In this document: positions 8,894 through 17,646 of the stretch, in pieces
Layout: every line of letters begins with the position of its first letter
How positions within the stretch are numbered: position 1 is the first letter of the stretch
Assembly: GCF_000312425.1 (NCBI RefSeq)
Contig: NZ_HE997181.1
Span: forward strand, 3,198,729 to 3,262,728
Direction: 5' to 3'
DNA length: 64,000 bases
Origin: Reyranella massiliensis 521
Lineage (GTDB): Bacteria > Pseudomonadota > Alphaproteobacteria > Reyranellales > Reyranellaceae
Program-made: the position numbers and the translations under genes
The notes under the pieces: generated by a model
Databases searched by the model: none
Told to the model about the DNA's origin: nothing
Seen by the model: only the letters and a program-made list of their open reading frames with translations

Positions 8894-9724
8894 TCAGCGC
8901 CCCTTGAACTGTGGTTCGCGCTTTTCGAGGAAAGCCTTGATGCCCTCCTTCATGTCCTCCGTCTGCATCAGCGGCAGGAGCTGCAGGAAGACATGATGAA
9001 CATGCTCGTTGAAGGGTTCGTTCCAGGCCATGCGCATCATGCGTTTCGCGGCCTGGATCGCGAGCGGCGCATTGGCCGCGATCTCCAGGGCCAGCTCGCG
9101 CGCCGCGCCCATGACCTCCGCATCGGGCACGACCTTGTTCACCAGGCCGATTTCGAGCGACTGGTCGGCGCTCAGCGTGCGGCCGGTGAAGATCAGCTCG
9201 GACGCCTTCGCCCAGCCCAGCATGCGCGGCAGGTACCAGGTCCCCCCTGATTCCGGCAGCACGCCACGCTTGGCATAGGACGCCGCGAGCTTGGCAGACT
9301 GGGCCATCACCCGGATGTCCGCGCCCAGCGCGAGATCGAGGCCGTAGCCTGCCGCCGATCCGTTCAGCGCGGCGATCACCGGCTTGTCCATGGCATGCAG
9401 GACCGGCGGCGGCGTGTTGCGCAGGTCGATGTTGGTCGGCGTGGCGCCCGAACCGACGCTCAGATTGTCGGTGCCCTTGTTCTGCGCCTCGAGGTTCAGG
9501 CCGGCGCAGAAGGCGCGGCCAGTGCCGGTCAGGATAACGACACGGACGGCACGGTCCTCGTTGGCCTTCACCAGGGCATCGGTGAGCTGCTTCAGCATTG
9601 GCCCGGAAATCGTATTCATGCGCTGCGGCGCATTGAGTGTGATCGTGGCGATGGCGCTCTCGACGCCGTAGAGCAGCTCCTCCGGCATTACCGAAGTTGT
9701 GGGCTGGGCCGCAAACTGGCTCAT
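8894..9724 (-). CDS. Enoyl-CoA hydratase/isomerase family protein
   Basis: The protein has 276 residues with the crotonase signature GTGRAFCAGLNLEAQ near residue 70 and the oxyanion-hole segment ALNGSAAGYGLDLALGADI. PESGGTWYLPRMLG supplies the active-site region and SLEIGLVNKVVP the conserved turn. ATG 9724 is preceded by GGAGGAAAC. It heads the minus-strand operon that continues with the luciferase-like monooxygenase and hydrolase, suggesting CoA-thioester catabolism. Confidence 0.94.
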   Translation of the reverse strand: MSQFAAQPTTSVMPEELLYGVESAIATITLNAPQRMNTISGPMLKQLTDALVKANEDRAVRVVILTGTGRAFCAGLNLEAQNKGTDNLSVGSGATPTNIDLRNTPPPVLHAMDKPVIAALNGSAAGYGLDLALGADIRVMAQSAKLAASYAKRGVLPESGGTWYLPRMLGWAKASELIFTGRTLSADQSLEIGLVNKVVPDAEVMGAARELALEIAANAPLAIQAAKRMMRMAWNEPFNEHVHHVFLQLLPLMQTEDMKEGIKAFLEKREPQFKGR

Positions 9725-9778
9725 GTTTCCTCCGTCCGTCGAATGCCGCTATGGTGACGCAGGAGATTTGAACGCGCC

Positions 9779-10822
9779 ATGCAAAACCGTTTCATCGACC
9801 TTTACAGTGACACGAAGACCAAGCCATCGGCCGGCATGCGAAAGGCGATGGCCGACGCCGAGGTCGGCGACGAACAGAAGATGGAAGATCCCACCGTCAA
9901 CCGTTTGCGCGAGCGCATCTGCGAACTGCTCGGCAAGGAGGATGCGGTTTTCCTGCCGAGCGGCACCATGGCGAACCAGATCGCCATCCGAGTCCACTGT
10001 CGCCCCGGCGACGAGGTGATCACCGACAAGACCGCGCACATCATTACGTCCGAGGGCGGCGGTCCGGCTGCCAATGCCAGCGTGATGATCCGCCCGCTCG
10101 ACGGTCCAAAGGGCGTGTTCACCGGCGAGCAGGTGAAAGCCGCGTTGCGCGATCCCAACAGCCGCTACGTTGCGCGCCAGCGTCTGGTGTCGATCGAGAA
10201 CACCTCGAACGGCGGGTTCGGCACGGTATGGCCGCTCGCGACCATGCAGGGCGTGACCAAGGTGGCGCGCGACGCGGGCCTTAGCCTTCACATGGATGGC
10301 GCGCGCCTGGCGAATGCATGCGTGAAGTCGGGCACCAAGGCCCAGGACTATGCCGCTTGTGTCGACTCGCTCTGGCTCGACTACACCAAGGGCCTGGGTG
10401 CGCCGGTAGGCGCCACCCTCGCCGGCTCCAGGGACTTCATCAAGGAGTCGTGGCGTCACAAGCAGATGATGGGCGGCTCGATGCGCCAGTCCGGCGTGAT
10501 CGCGGCGGCGGCGCTCTATGCGCTCGATCACAACTGGGATCGCCTCGCCGAGGACCACGACAATGCGCGGTACCTTTCCGAGGGCATCGCCAACATCAAG
10601 GGGCTGGAGATCGACGTGCCGCGCATGGAGACCAACCTCGTCTTCTTCGAGGTAACCAAGCCCGGCTGGACGGCGGCGAAGCTGGTCGACGCCTGCAAGG
10701 AGCGCGGCGTCGGGATCGGCGCCAACACCGCTACCCGCATCCGTGCCGTCACCCACCTCGACGTCAATCGCGCCGACATCGACGACGCCCTCAAGGTGAT
10801 CGGCGACGCCCTGGCCGCTTAG
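9779..10822 (+). CDS. Low-specificity threonine aldolase
   Basis: The protein has 347 residues. The N-terminus FIDLYSDTKTKPSAGMRKAM and GDEQKMEDPTVNRLRERI are characteristic of beta-eliminating PLP aldolases. SGTMANQIAI binds cofactor phosphate, HMDGARLANA holds the PLP-binding Asp/Arg, and LDYTKGLGAPVG carries the Schiff-base Lys204. The reaction is cleavage of L-threonine or allo-threonine to glycine and acetaldehyde. Its TAG stop overlaps the GTG start of the following gene. Confidence 0.95.
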   Translation: MQNRFIDLYSDTKTKPSAGMRKAMADAEVGDEQKMEDPTVNRLRERICELLGKEDAVFLPSGTMANQIAIRVHCRPGDEVITDKTAHIITSEGGGPAANASVMIRPLDGPKGVFTGEQVKAALRDPNSRYVARQRLVSIENTSNGGFGTVWPLATMQGVTKVARDAGLSLHMDGARLANACVKSGTKAQDYAACVDSLWLDYTKGLGAPVGATLAGSRDFIKESWRHKQMMGGSMRQSGVIAAAALYALDHNWDRLAEDHDNARYLSEGIANIKGLEIDVPRMETNLVFFEVTKPGWTAAKLVDACKERGVGIGANTATRIRAVTHLDVNRADIDDALKVIGDALAA

Positions 10823-11706
10823 TGCGCGTCCTTCTTCTCGGAGCAACGGGAACGATCGGCCGCGCCGTGCTCCACGCCCTCATTGCCCGCGGGCACGAGG
10901 TCGTGGCGCTGGCGCGATCCGAGGCCTCCGCCGAAAAGATCGCGCGGCTTGGCGCCGCCGTCATCCGCGGCGACATCGGTACGCCTGAGCGTTGGTTGCC
11001 GGACCTGCCGGACGTCGATGGCGTGATCCAGATGGCCTGCGACTTCGACAGCGCAATGGGCGAGACGGAACGGCGCCTGCTCGACGGCTTGCTGCCGTGG
11101 CTCGCTGCCAGCTCTCGAAAAGTGCGCTTCATCTACACGGGCGGATGCTGGCTATTCGGGCCGGTGGGCAACAACCTGGCGACCGAGGTCAGCGCTTTGT
11201 CACCTCTGCCTGCTTTTGCCTGGATGATGCCTCACCTGCAGCATGTTCTTGAGAGCACAAGCATCGACGGCATCGTCATCCATCCGGCGATGGTCCATGG
11301 CGGCGACGGCGGCGTGTTCCGACGCTTCGAGCAAGATGTCCGCGAACGCCGAGCGATTCGCGTGGTCGGCAGTGAGGCTGTGCGTTGGCCACTCGTCCAT
11401 TGCGACGATCTCGCCGACCTCTATGCCCTTGCGCTCGAGCGCGCCGCGCCGCAATCGACCTATCTCGGGGTTGCCACGGAAGGCGTTCCCGTCGGCGAGA
11501 TTGCCCGAGCGGTCGCGCGCCGCGTGGGCGTTGCCGCTCCAGTCATCGATATCGTTTCGGAAGATGCTGTAGCCCAAGAACTTGGTGAATGGGCGCGGGG
11601 CTATGCCTGCGACCAGCGGCTGAGTGGCGCCAAGGCCCGGAAGGAACTCGGCTGGGCGCCTATACATCTCGATCCCACGCGCGACGTCATGGAGCTTTGC
11701 GCATGA
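10822..11706 (+). CDS. NAD-dependent epimerase/dehydratase family protein (extended-SDR-like)
   Basis: The protein has 294 residues from GTG 10822, which shares a base with the aldolase stop. The N-terminal VRVLLLGATGTIGRAVLHAL is a GxxGxxG Rossmann loop. A YTGGCWLFG segment and IHPAMVHGGDGGVFRRF resemble atypical SDRs; the classical YxxxK pair is not evident. It is a putative nucleoside-diphosphate-sugar epimerase or NmrA-like reductase. Its stop overlaps the ATG of the next gene (ATGA), so three genes form one operon. Confidence 0.88.
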   Translation: MRVLLLGATGTIGRAVLHALIARGHEVVALARSEASAEKIARLGAAVIRGDIGTPERWLPDLPDVDGVIQMACDFDSAMGETERRLLDGLLPWLAASSRKVRFIYTGGCWLFGPVGNNLATEVSALSPLPAFAWMMPHLQHVLESTSIDGIVIHPAMVHGGDGGVFRRFEQDVRERRAIRVVGSEAVRWPLVHCDDLADLYALALERAAPQSTYLGVATEGVPVGEIARAVARRVGVAAPVIDIVSEDAVAQELGEWARGYACDQRLSGAKARKELGWAPIHLDPTRDVMELCA

Positions 11707-13985
11707 ATGCCCCTTCCCTTCTCGGCCAGCCGATCACCCGCCGCGAGGATCAGCGATTCCTGACCGGCCGCGGGCGCTATGCCGACAATACGGCGCCTGC
11801 CGACGCGCTGGCGGTGTTGTTCGTGCGCTCGCCGCACGCCCATGCCCGCATTGCCGGGATCGACAAGACGGCGGCCCTCTCCTCGCCCGGTACCGTGGCG
11901 ATCTACACGGCCGACGATCTCGTTGCCGATGGCGTCGGCCATCTGCCTGCCATCAGCGAGATCAAGGACCAAGCCGGCAACCGCCACCGCGAGCCGACAC
12001 ATCTTCCCATGCCGGTCGGCAAGGTACGCCATGTCGGCGACATCGTGGCCATGGTCGTCGCCTCCACGATCGACCAGGCACGCGACGCCGCCGAAGCACT
12101 CGCCATCGATTACGAGGAACTGCCGGCCATCGTGACGGCAGCACAGGCGCTCGCCGAGGGGGCGGCGCTGGTGCACGACGATGTGCCGGGAAATCTCATG
12201 TGTCGATGGGGCAAGGGCGACGCCGCGGCGACCGATGCCGCCTTCGCACGTGCGGCTCATGTCTCGACGCTCTCCATCTGCTCGCCACGCCAGATCGTCC
12301 ATTATATGGAAACGCGGGCCGCCTGGTCGTCCTACGCCGCGCCAGACGATCTCGTCACGGTCACCTTCTCCTCGCAAGGCGTGCAGATCCCGCACCGGCT
12401 GATGTGCGAGCGCGTGCTCAACGTCGCCAAGGACAAGCTGCGACTGGTCACTGAGGATGTCGGCGGCGGCTTTGGTCCAAAGTATCCGATCTACGCCGAG
12501 TCGACTTTGATCGCCTGGGCAACACGCAAGCTGCGCCGCGGCCTGCGCTGGACCTGCGAGCGCGGCGAACTCGCGCTGGCAGACAGCCACGCCCGCGATC
12601 TCGTGGCGACGGCCGAACTCGCGCTCGATCAGGAGGGCCGCTTCCTCGGCGTTCGGGTGAAGGCTCAGGCCAACTACGGTGCTTACGTCTCGATGTTCGC
12701 GCCGAGCATTCCGACCACAGGCCTCGCCAAGGTCATCTCCGGCCTCTACCGCATTCCCGCAATCCGCATCGACTTCGATTGCGCCTTCACCAACACCGTG
12801 CCGGTCGACGCCATCCGTGGCGCCGGCAAGCCCGAGGCGTTGTTCCTGCTGGAACGTCTCGTCGACCTGGCTGCGCACGAGACCGGCCGCACGCCGGCAG
12901 CGCTCCGTCGTCTCAACCTGCTGCGGCTCGACGAGATGCCTTATGCGGCCGCCAGCGGCTATACCTACGACGCGGCCGATTGCCTGCGTCTGTTCGATAC
13001 CGCCCTCTCAGCGGCGGACGAGCCGGGTTTTGCGGCACGCCGCACGGCGAGTGAAGCGGCCGGCAAGCGGCGCGGCCTCGGCTTCTCCTGTCACCTGCAT
13101 GGCACCGGCGGCATTGCCGACGAGCATGTCGTGGTTCAGGTCGAGCCCGACCGGCTGATTGCCCGCGTCGGCACGCAGAGCCAGGGCCAGGGGCACGAGA
13201 CGGTGTTCGCGCAGATCCTCGCCGGTGCTCTCGGCGTGCCCGTCGAACGCGTCGAAATCCGCCAGGGCGACACCCGCTCGATCCCCCGCGGCGGCGGCAC
13301 GGGCGGCTCCTCGTCCACCATCATCAGTGGCACGACCTTGCGGCGTGCCGCCGACGTCGTGATCCAGCGCGGCCGCGACCTCGCCGCCGAGCGGCTGGAG
13401 ACGGCGGTTGCCGACATCGCCTATCGCGACGGCGCCTTCGAGATCGTGGGCACGGATCGGCGCATCGGTCTCTTCGAGCTGGCGGCCTGGAAGCCGTTCG
13501 ACGGCGATGCGCTGTTCGCCGACAAGATCGAATCGTTTCCCACCGGCGTCATGGTCTGCGAAGTCGAGGTCGACCTCGAGACCGGCGCGACGCGCATAGA
13601 CCGTCTGCTCGCCGTCGCCGATTGCGGTACGGTGGTGAACCCTCGCCTGCTCGCCGGCCAGATCCATGGCGGCATCGTGCACGGGCTGGGCAACGCCCTG
13701 ATGGAAGAGGCGATTTACGACGAGGAAACCGGCCAGCTGCTGACCGGCACGCTGATGGACTATGCCCTGCCGCGCGCGGAAGACGTACCGATGTTCGGAG
13801 TCGAGACAATCGCCACCACCTCGCCCAACAACTTCATGGGTCTCAAAGGCGTGGGCGAGTTGCCGACAAACGGTGCTCCCGCGGTAGTGGCGAATGCCGT
13901 GCTCGACGCCCTGCGCCCGCTCGGCATTCGCCATCTCGACATGCCGCTGACGCCGCACAAGGTCTGGAAGGCGCTGCAACGGTAA
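11703..13985 (+). CDS. Xanthine dehydrogenase family molybdopterin-binding subunit (CoxL-like, form II)
   Basis: The protein has 760 residues. It starts LGQPITRREDQRFLTGRGRYADN, typical of the large subunit. The a/b hammerhead domain covers about 20-130, followed by two molybdopterin-binding domains with GGGFGPKYPIYAE and DAIRGAGKPEALFLLERL. The C-terminal KGVGELPTNGAP carries the catalytic Glu. The carbon-monoxide dehydrogenase loop AYRCSFR is absent, so it is a form II hydroxylase of aldehydes or N-heterocycles. The usual FAD-binding medium and [2Fe-2S] small subunits are not adjacent; the upstream genes are an epimerase and threonine aldolase. Confidence 0.93.
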   Translation: MNAPSLLGQPITRREDQRFLTGRGRYADNTAPADALAVLFVRSPHAHARIAGIDKTAALSSPGTVAIYTADDLVADGVGHLPAISEIKDQAGNRHREPTHLPMPVGKVRHVGDIVAMVVASTIDQARDAAEALAIDYEELPAIVTAAQALAEGAALVHDDVPGNLMCRWGKGDAAATDAAFARAAHVSTLSICSPRQIVHYMETRAAWSSYAAPDDLVTVTFSSQGVQIPHRLMCERVLNVAKDKLRLVTEDVGGGFGPKYPIYAESTLIAWATRKLRRGLRWTCERGELALADSHARDLVATAELALDQEGRFLGVRVKAQANYGAYVSMFAPSIPTTGLAKVISGLYRIPAIRIDFDCAFTNTVPVDAIRGAGKPEALFLLERLVDLAAHETGRTPAALRRLNLLRLDEMPYAAASGYTYDAADCLRLFDTALSAADEPGFAARRTASEAAGKRRGLGFSCHLHGTGGIADEHVVVQVEPDRLIARVGTQSQGQGHETVFAQILAGALGVPVERVEIRQGDTRSIPRGGGTGGSSSTIISGTTLRRAADVVIQRGRDLAAERLETAVADIAYRDGAFEIVGTDRRIGLFELAAWKPFDGDALFADKIESFPTGVMVCEVEVDLETGATRIDRLLAVADCGTVVNPRLLAGQIHGGIVHGLGNALMEEAIYDEETGQLLTGTLMDYALPRAEDVPMFGVETIATTSPNNFMGLKGVGELPTNGAPAVVANAVLDALRPLGIRHLDMPLTPHKVWKALQR

Positions 13986-14014
13986 GGCCGCAGTCGGCGC
14001 CGACAGAGCGGCGC

Positions 14015-14800
14015 CTAGACTACCGCCAGCAGGCCCTTACCACCGACATAGAGCCCGGCCACGATCACGAACCAGGCAAACACCTGCGTCAGGGCGCCTT
14101 TCCGGCGGGCCAGGAGAGTGTTCGCCTTGGTGCCGGCGAAGGCACCCAGGATGCCGCCCGCTACGAGCAGCGCCGCCACTTGCCAGTCGACGAGCCCCGA
14201 CCAGGCATAGCTCGAGGCCGAGGCGATGCCGAAGGCCGTGACGGCGACCAGCGAGGAGCTGGTGGCATCCTGCAGTTCCATGTCGGTCGCCAGGATCAGC
14301 CCCGGCACGATCAAGAAGCCGCCGCCGATCCCGAAGAAACCCGAGAGCATGCCGACTGCCGCGCCAAGCCCGATCAGCCGCGGCAGCAGGCGGGCGGCGT
14401 TGGCGCGCGTCAGCCACGCCGATTGCGATCCACCCTTGGGCCTGGGCCGCAGCATCAACGCGCCGACCACGATCATGACGAGGCCGAACAATGCCAGCAG
14501 CTTCTCGCCGTCTACGGCCTTGCCAAGCGCCGCACCGGCAAAAGCACCACCCACGCCCGCGGCGCTGAAGACCAGCGCGCAGGGCCAGCGGATCGCCGTA
14601 CGTCGCGCATGGATGCCGAGACTGGCAGCGGCGTTGACGGCCACGGCGAACGCAGCCGTGCCGATCGCCACGTGGGCGGACGGCACGCCGACCGCATAGA
14701 CGAGCAGCGGCACCGCCAGAATCGAGCCTCCGCCACCGATCAAGCCCAGAGTGAGGCCGATCGCGCTGCCGGAGGCGAGGGCAAGGGCAGACGACAGCAT
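14015..14800 (-). CDS. Sulfite exporter TauE/SafE family protein
   Basis: The protein has 261 residues and about eight hydrophobic segments. LTLGLIGGGGSILAVPLLVY at the N-terminus and SGFFGIGGGFLIVPGLIL in the second half form the repeated TauE/SafE pattern. It is an inner-membrane transporter for sulfite or sulfonates. The ATG overlaps the rhodanese stop by one base (TGATG). The operon with a rhodanese, BigR-like repressor and persulfide dioxygenase suggests it exports sulfite formed from persulfide oxidation. Confidence 0.95.
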   Translation of the reverse strand: MLSSALALASGSAIGLTLGLIGGGGSILAVPLLVYAVGVPSAHVAIGTAAFAVAVNAAASLGIHARRTAIRWPCALVFSAAGVGGAFAGAALGKAVDGEKLLALFGLVMIVVGALMLRPRPKGGSQSAWLTRANAARLLPRLIGLGAAVGMLSGFFGIGGGFLIVPGLILATDMELQDATSSSLVAVTAFGIASASSYAWSGLVDWQVAALLVAGGILGAFAGTKANTLLARRKGALTQVFAWFVIVAGLYVGGKGLLAVV

Positions 14801-15327
14801 CAGGCCAGCGCCGCCCTCGCCGCGCGGTTCCAGGGCATCACGGCCAGAAGCCTAGCCATGCCGCACCAGCCGCTTACACCGGCAAACACCAACCCGGCGC
14901 CGACGAAGGCCGACAGTCCGAGAAAGGCCGGCGCAACCCAGATGCTCAGCGCGACGCCCAGCAACACCAGGCTACCGGCGGCAATCTGGACCTGGCGCAT
15001 CATTTCGAGGGGTTGGCGTCTGTCGGTCAGAACCGGCAGACCCGCCTTCTTCCAGGCGTCAATGCCGCCTTCGAGAATATAGGCCTCGCAGCCTGCAGCC
15101 GCAGCGAGACGCGGCGCGTTGGCCGCCGTGCGCGCACCGGACTTGCAATGGAAGATGACGGTCTTGGCGCCGCCCGTATCGACCTTCGCCAACTTGGACA
15201 TCGCCTGATGGCGTGCGCCGGGCACACGCTCGCGCGCATGCTCATCGGCTTCACGAATGTCGACGAGGATAGCGCCCTCGTCGATGAGCCGCTTGGCTCG
15301 GGTTGCATCAATGACTTGAAGAGACAT
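14800..15327 (-). CDS. Rhodanese domain protein with C-terminal DUF2892 membrane part
   Basis: The protein has 175 residues from ATG 15327, preceded by AAGGAAAG. Residues 1-100 form a single rhodanese domain with the active-site loop HCKSGART (Cys61) and ILEGGIDAWKKAGLPV. Residues 115-165 have two hydrophobic helices of the DUF2892 type (SLVLLGVALSIWVAPAFLG), so the sulfurtransferase is membrane-tethered. It probably transfers sulfane sulfur between persulfide and thiol acceptors in the sulfide detoxification operon. Confidence 0.93.
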   Translation of the reverse strand: MSLQVIDATRAKRLIDEGAILVDIREADEHARERVPGARHQAMSKLAKVDTGGAKTVIFHCKSGARTAANAPRLAAAAGCEAYILEGGIDAWKKAGLPVLTDRRQPLEMMRQVQIAAGSLVLLGVALSIWVAPAFLGLSAFVGAGLVFAGVSGWCGMARLLAVMPWNRAARAALA

Positions 15328-15356
15328 GGTCTTTCCTTTCTTCGGCAATTCGCGGA

Positions 15357-15677
15357 TCAGTCCGCGCAATAGAGACGGTGCAGGGTCGCCAGCAGGGTTT
15401 CGATCCGGTGATCGCCGATGCGGTACCAGAGCGTCTGTGCTTCGCGGCGGAAGGTGACGATGCCTTCGTCGCGCATGCGCGCGAGATGCTGCGAGAGCGC
15501 AGACTGCGACAGGCCGACATCCGCGGCCAGCGAACCGACCGTGGCCTCTCCGACCTCCACGAGCTTGCAGAGGATGAGCAGGCGGCGGTCGTTGGCGAGC
15601 GCGCCCAGCAGTTCGGCGACCTGGCCGGCTTTAGCCTCCAGGGCGCGAGGATCGATACGGGTGGCTATATTCTTCAT
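15357..15677 (-). CDS. bigR: ArsR-family sulfide/persulfide-responsive repressor (BigR/SqrR type)
   Basis: The protein has 106 residues from ATG 15677. The winged helix includes LLGALANDRRLLILCKL, VGLSQSALSQHLARMRDEGIV and TLWYRIGD. Two cysteines only, Cys37 in ILC and Cys104 near the C-terminus, are spaced as the redox pair that forms a disulfide or tetrasulfide in BigR/SqrR. An in-frame ATG at 15719 would lie upstream of the predicted promoter, so I prefer 15677. It should repress both this operon and the divergent metallo-beta-lactamase gene, releasing DNA when persulfides accumulate. Confidence 0.9.
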   Translation of the reverse strand: MKNIATRIDPRALEAKAGQVAELLGALANDRRLLILCKLVEVGEATVGSLAADVGLSQSALSQHLARMRDEGIVTFRREAQTLWYRIGDHRIETLLATLHRLYCAD

Positions 15678-15719
15678 ATTAGGTGTTGCTAAATTAGTTA
15701 TTTCTAATATATATGTCAA
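15676..15719 (-). promoter_or_regulatory. Promoter and BigR-type operator region between divergent genes
   Basis: An AT-rich island. ATATTAG (15676-15682) and CTAATAT (15704-15710) are perfect inverted repeats; inside are TTAG-N6-CTAA copies (15679-15692 and 15694-15707). On the minus strand, TTGACA (15719-15714) and TAATTT lie 17 bases apart, a good sigma-70 promoter overlapped by the repeats. Repressor binding here would block it and probably the plus-strand promoter. Confidence 0.7.
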
Positions 15720-15739
15720 GTCACCAGATCGAGGAAATC

Positions 15740-16609
15740 ATGCCCAGCAATCCCACCATCGACGCCTTCTTCGACGAGCCGACATTCACCATCACCTATC
15801 TCGTGAGTGATCCCGCCACTCTTCGCGCTGCGATCATCGACCCCGTGCTCGACTACGACCATAAGTCCGGCGTAGCCTCCACCGCGTCGGCCGATCGCGT
15901 GCTGGCAAAGGCCGCCGAGCGCGGCGTGCAGGTCGATTGGATTCTCGAGACGCACGCCCATGCCGATCACCTGAGCGCCGCGCCCCATCTCAAGGCCAGG
16001 ACCGGCGCGACCGTCGCGGTTGGCGAGCACATCCGCGACGTCCAGAAGATCTTCAAGCCCGTGTTCAATGCGCTCGACGTGAGCGGGGACGGTCGCGAGT
16101 TCGACCGCCTGCTCGGCGACGGCGAACGCCTGCCGCTGGGCAACCTGGAGATCGAAGTCATGCATCTGCCGGGGCACACGCCGGCGGATGTCGCCTATCG
16201 CGTCGGCAACGCCGTGTTCGTAGGCGATACGATCTTCATGCCCGACTACGGCACCGCCCGCGCCGACTTCCCTGGCGGCGACGCGGCCACGCTCTACCGC
16301 TCGATCCGCCGCTTGCTGTCGCTCCCGCCCGACACGCGCCTTTTCATGTGCCATGACTACAAGGCACCCGGCCGCGACAGCTTCGCCTGGGAGACGACTG
16401 TGGCCGAGCAGCGCGCCCGCAACGTCCACGTCCATGACGGCGTCGACGAGGCGGCGTTCGTGGCCCTGCGCCGCAAGCGCGACGCGGGCCTGTCGGCGCC
16501 GGTCCTGCTGCTGCCGTCGGTGCAGGTGAACATCCGCGCCGGCCATCTGCCGCCGGCGGATCCGAACGGCGTCAGCTACCTGCGCATCCCCGTCCGCCTG
16601 GCGGGGTGA
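15740..16609 (+). CDS. MBL-fold metallohydrolase, persulfide dioxygenase-like (Blh/ETHE1 type)
   Basis: The protein has 289 residues from ATG 15740, preceded by GAGGAAATC. The HxHxDH motif THAHADH (His72, His74, Asp76, His77) is followed by LPGHTPADVAYRVG, VFVGDTIFMPDYGTARADFPGG and FMCHDYKAPGR, matching ETHE1-like enzymes. These use one iron to oxidise glutathione persulfide to sulfite. Divergent from the BigR-like repressor, it would supply sulfite for the TauE/SafE exporter across the operator. The C-terminal extension (SAPVLLLPSVQVNIRAG) is as in Blh of BigR operons. Confidence 0.93.
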   Translation: MPSNPTIDAFFDEPTFTITYLVSDPATLRAAIIDPVLDYDHKSGVASTASADRVLAKAAERGVQVDWILETHAHADHLSAAPHLKARTGATVAVGEHIRDVQKIFKPVFNALDVSGDGREFDRLLGDGERLPLGNLEIEVMHLPGHTPADVAYRVGNAVFVGDTIFMPDYGTARADFPGGDAATLYRSIRRLLSLPPDTRLFMCHDYKAPGRDSFAWETTVAEQRARNVHVHDGVDEAAFVALRRKRDAGLSAPVLLLPSVQVNIRAGHLPPADPNGVSYLRIPVRLAG

Positions 16610-16674
16610 AAATAGCTGCCGCGATTGGCCGCTTCGATCCGCCTCGGCTAGCATGCCGGCAAGACGGAGGAAGC

Positions 16675-17640
16675 ATGAACAAGACGATCAAGGCCACGCT
16701 GGCCGCCGCTTTGCTATTGATGTCGACCCAGGCGTTCGCGCAGGCCTGGCCCAACAAGCCGATCAAGCTCGTGGCGCCTTATCCCCCCGGCGGCCAGACC
16801 GATGTCGTCTCGCGGTACTTCGCCGAGAAGCTCACGGCGGCGCTCGGCCAGCAGGTGATCGTGGAGAACAAGGCCGGCGCGCAAGGCATGGTCGGGGCCG
16901 AGATCGTCAAGAATGCGCCGCCCGACGGCTACACCTTCGTCTACGTGAACTCGTCGATGATGTGCATCAACCCGTACGTCTACAAGAAGCTGCCCTATGA
17001 CGGCTTCAAGGATTTCGTGCCGGTGACGCAGCACGGGCTGGCGCCGCTCGCGATGGTGACCACCCCGTCGCTGGGACTGAAGTCGGTGAAGGAGTTCGTT
17101 GCCTGGGCCAACCAGAACAAGGGCAAGGTCAACTACGCGTCGTTCGGCACAGGTTCCTCGTCGCATATCTGGGGCGAGATGCTGAACCAGGCCGAGAAGC
17201 TCGACATGACGCACGTGCCCTACAAGGGTGCCGGTCCGGCCATCCAGGACGCAGTGGCAGGCCACATCCCGGTGACCATCCAGGACCTCGCCGCCAGCGG
17301 TCCGGCGATTTCCGGCGGCAAGCTGACACCGCTCGCCGTCACCTCCACGACGCGCTGGCCGCGCCTGCCCAACGTGCCCACGTTCGAAGAACTCGGCTAC
17401 AAGATGAATCTGGTCGGCTGGAACGGCATCATGGCGCCGGCCGGCACGCCCAAGGAAATCGTCGAGAGGGTGAGCGCGGAACTGCGCAAGGTGGTGCAGA
17501 CGCCGGAAGGCAAGGAGAAGCTTCTGGACATGGGCCTGATCGCCACCGGCACGACTCCGGCGGAGATGACAGAGATCATGAAGACCGGCTGCGCCGCCTG
17601 GGGCGACGCCGTGAAGCGCGCCGGCGTCCAGCCGGAGTGA
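16675..17640 (+). CDS. Tripartite tricarboxylate transporter substrate-binding protein (Bug/TctC)
   Basis: The protein has 321 residues from ATG 16675 behind GGAGGAAGC. It has a signal peptide (TIKATLAAALLLMSTQAFA, cleaved near AFA-QA), then WPNKPIKLVAPYPPGGQTD and AGAQGMVGAEIV, the hallmarks of periplasmic Bug receptors that bind carboxylates. TctA/TctB membrane partners are not in the window, as is common for the many solitary bug genes of such bacteria. Ligand unknown. Confidence 0.94.
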   Translation: MNKTIKATLAAALLLMSTQAFAQAWPNKPIKLVAPYPPGGQTDVVSRYFAEKLTAALGQQVIVENKAGAQGMVGAEIVKNAPPDGYTFVYVNSSMMCINPYVYKKLPYDGFKDFVPVTQHGLAPLAMVTTPSLGLKSVKEFVAWANQNKGKVNYASFGTGSSSHIWGEMLNQAEKLDMTHVPYKGAGPAIQDAVAGHIPVTIQDLAASGPAISGGKLTPLAVTSTTRWPRLPNVPTFEELGYKMNLVGWNGIMAPAGTPKEIVERVSAELRKVVQTPEGKEKLLDMGLIATGTTPAEMTEIMKTGCAAWGDAVKRAGVQPE

Positions 17641-17646
17641 ACCAGC

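Noticed and set aside
15678..15719. ATG 15719 as the bigR-like start
   Set aside because: The first 14 residues would be encoded by the promoter and operator region itself, including the -35 hexamer.
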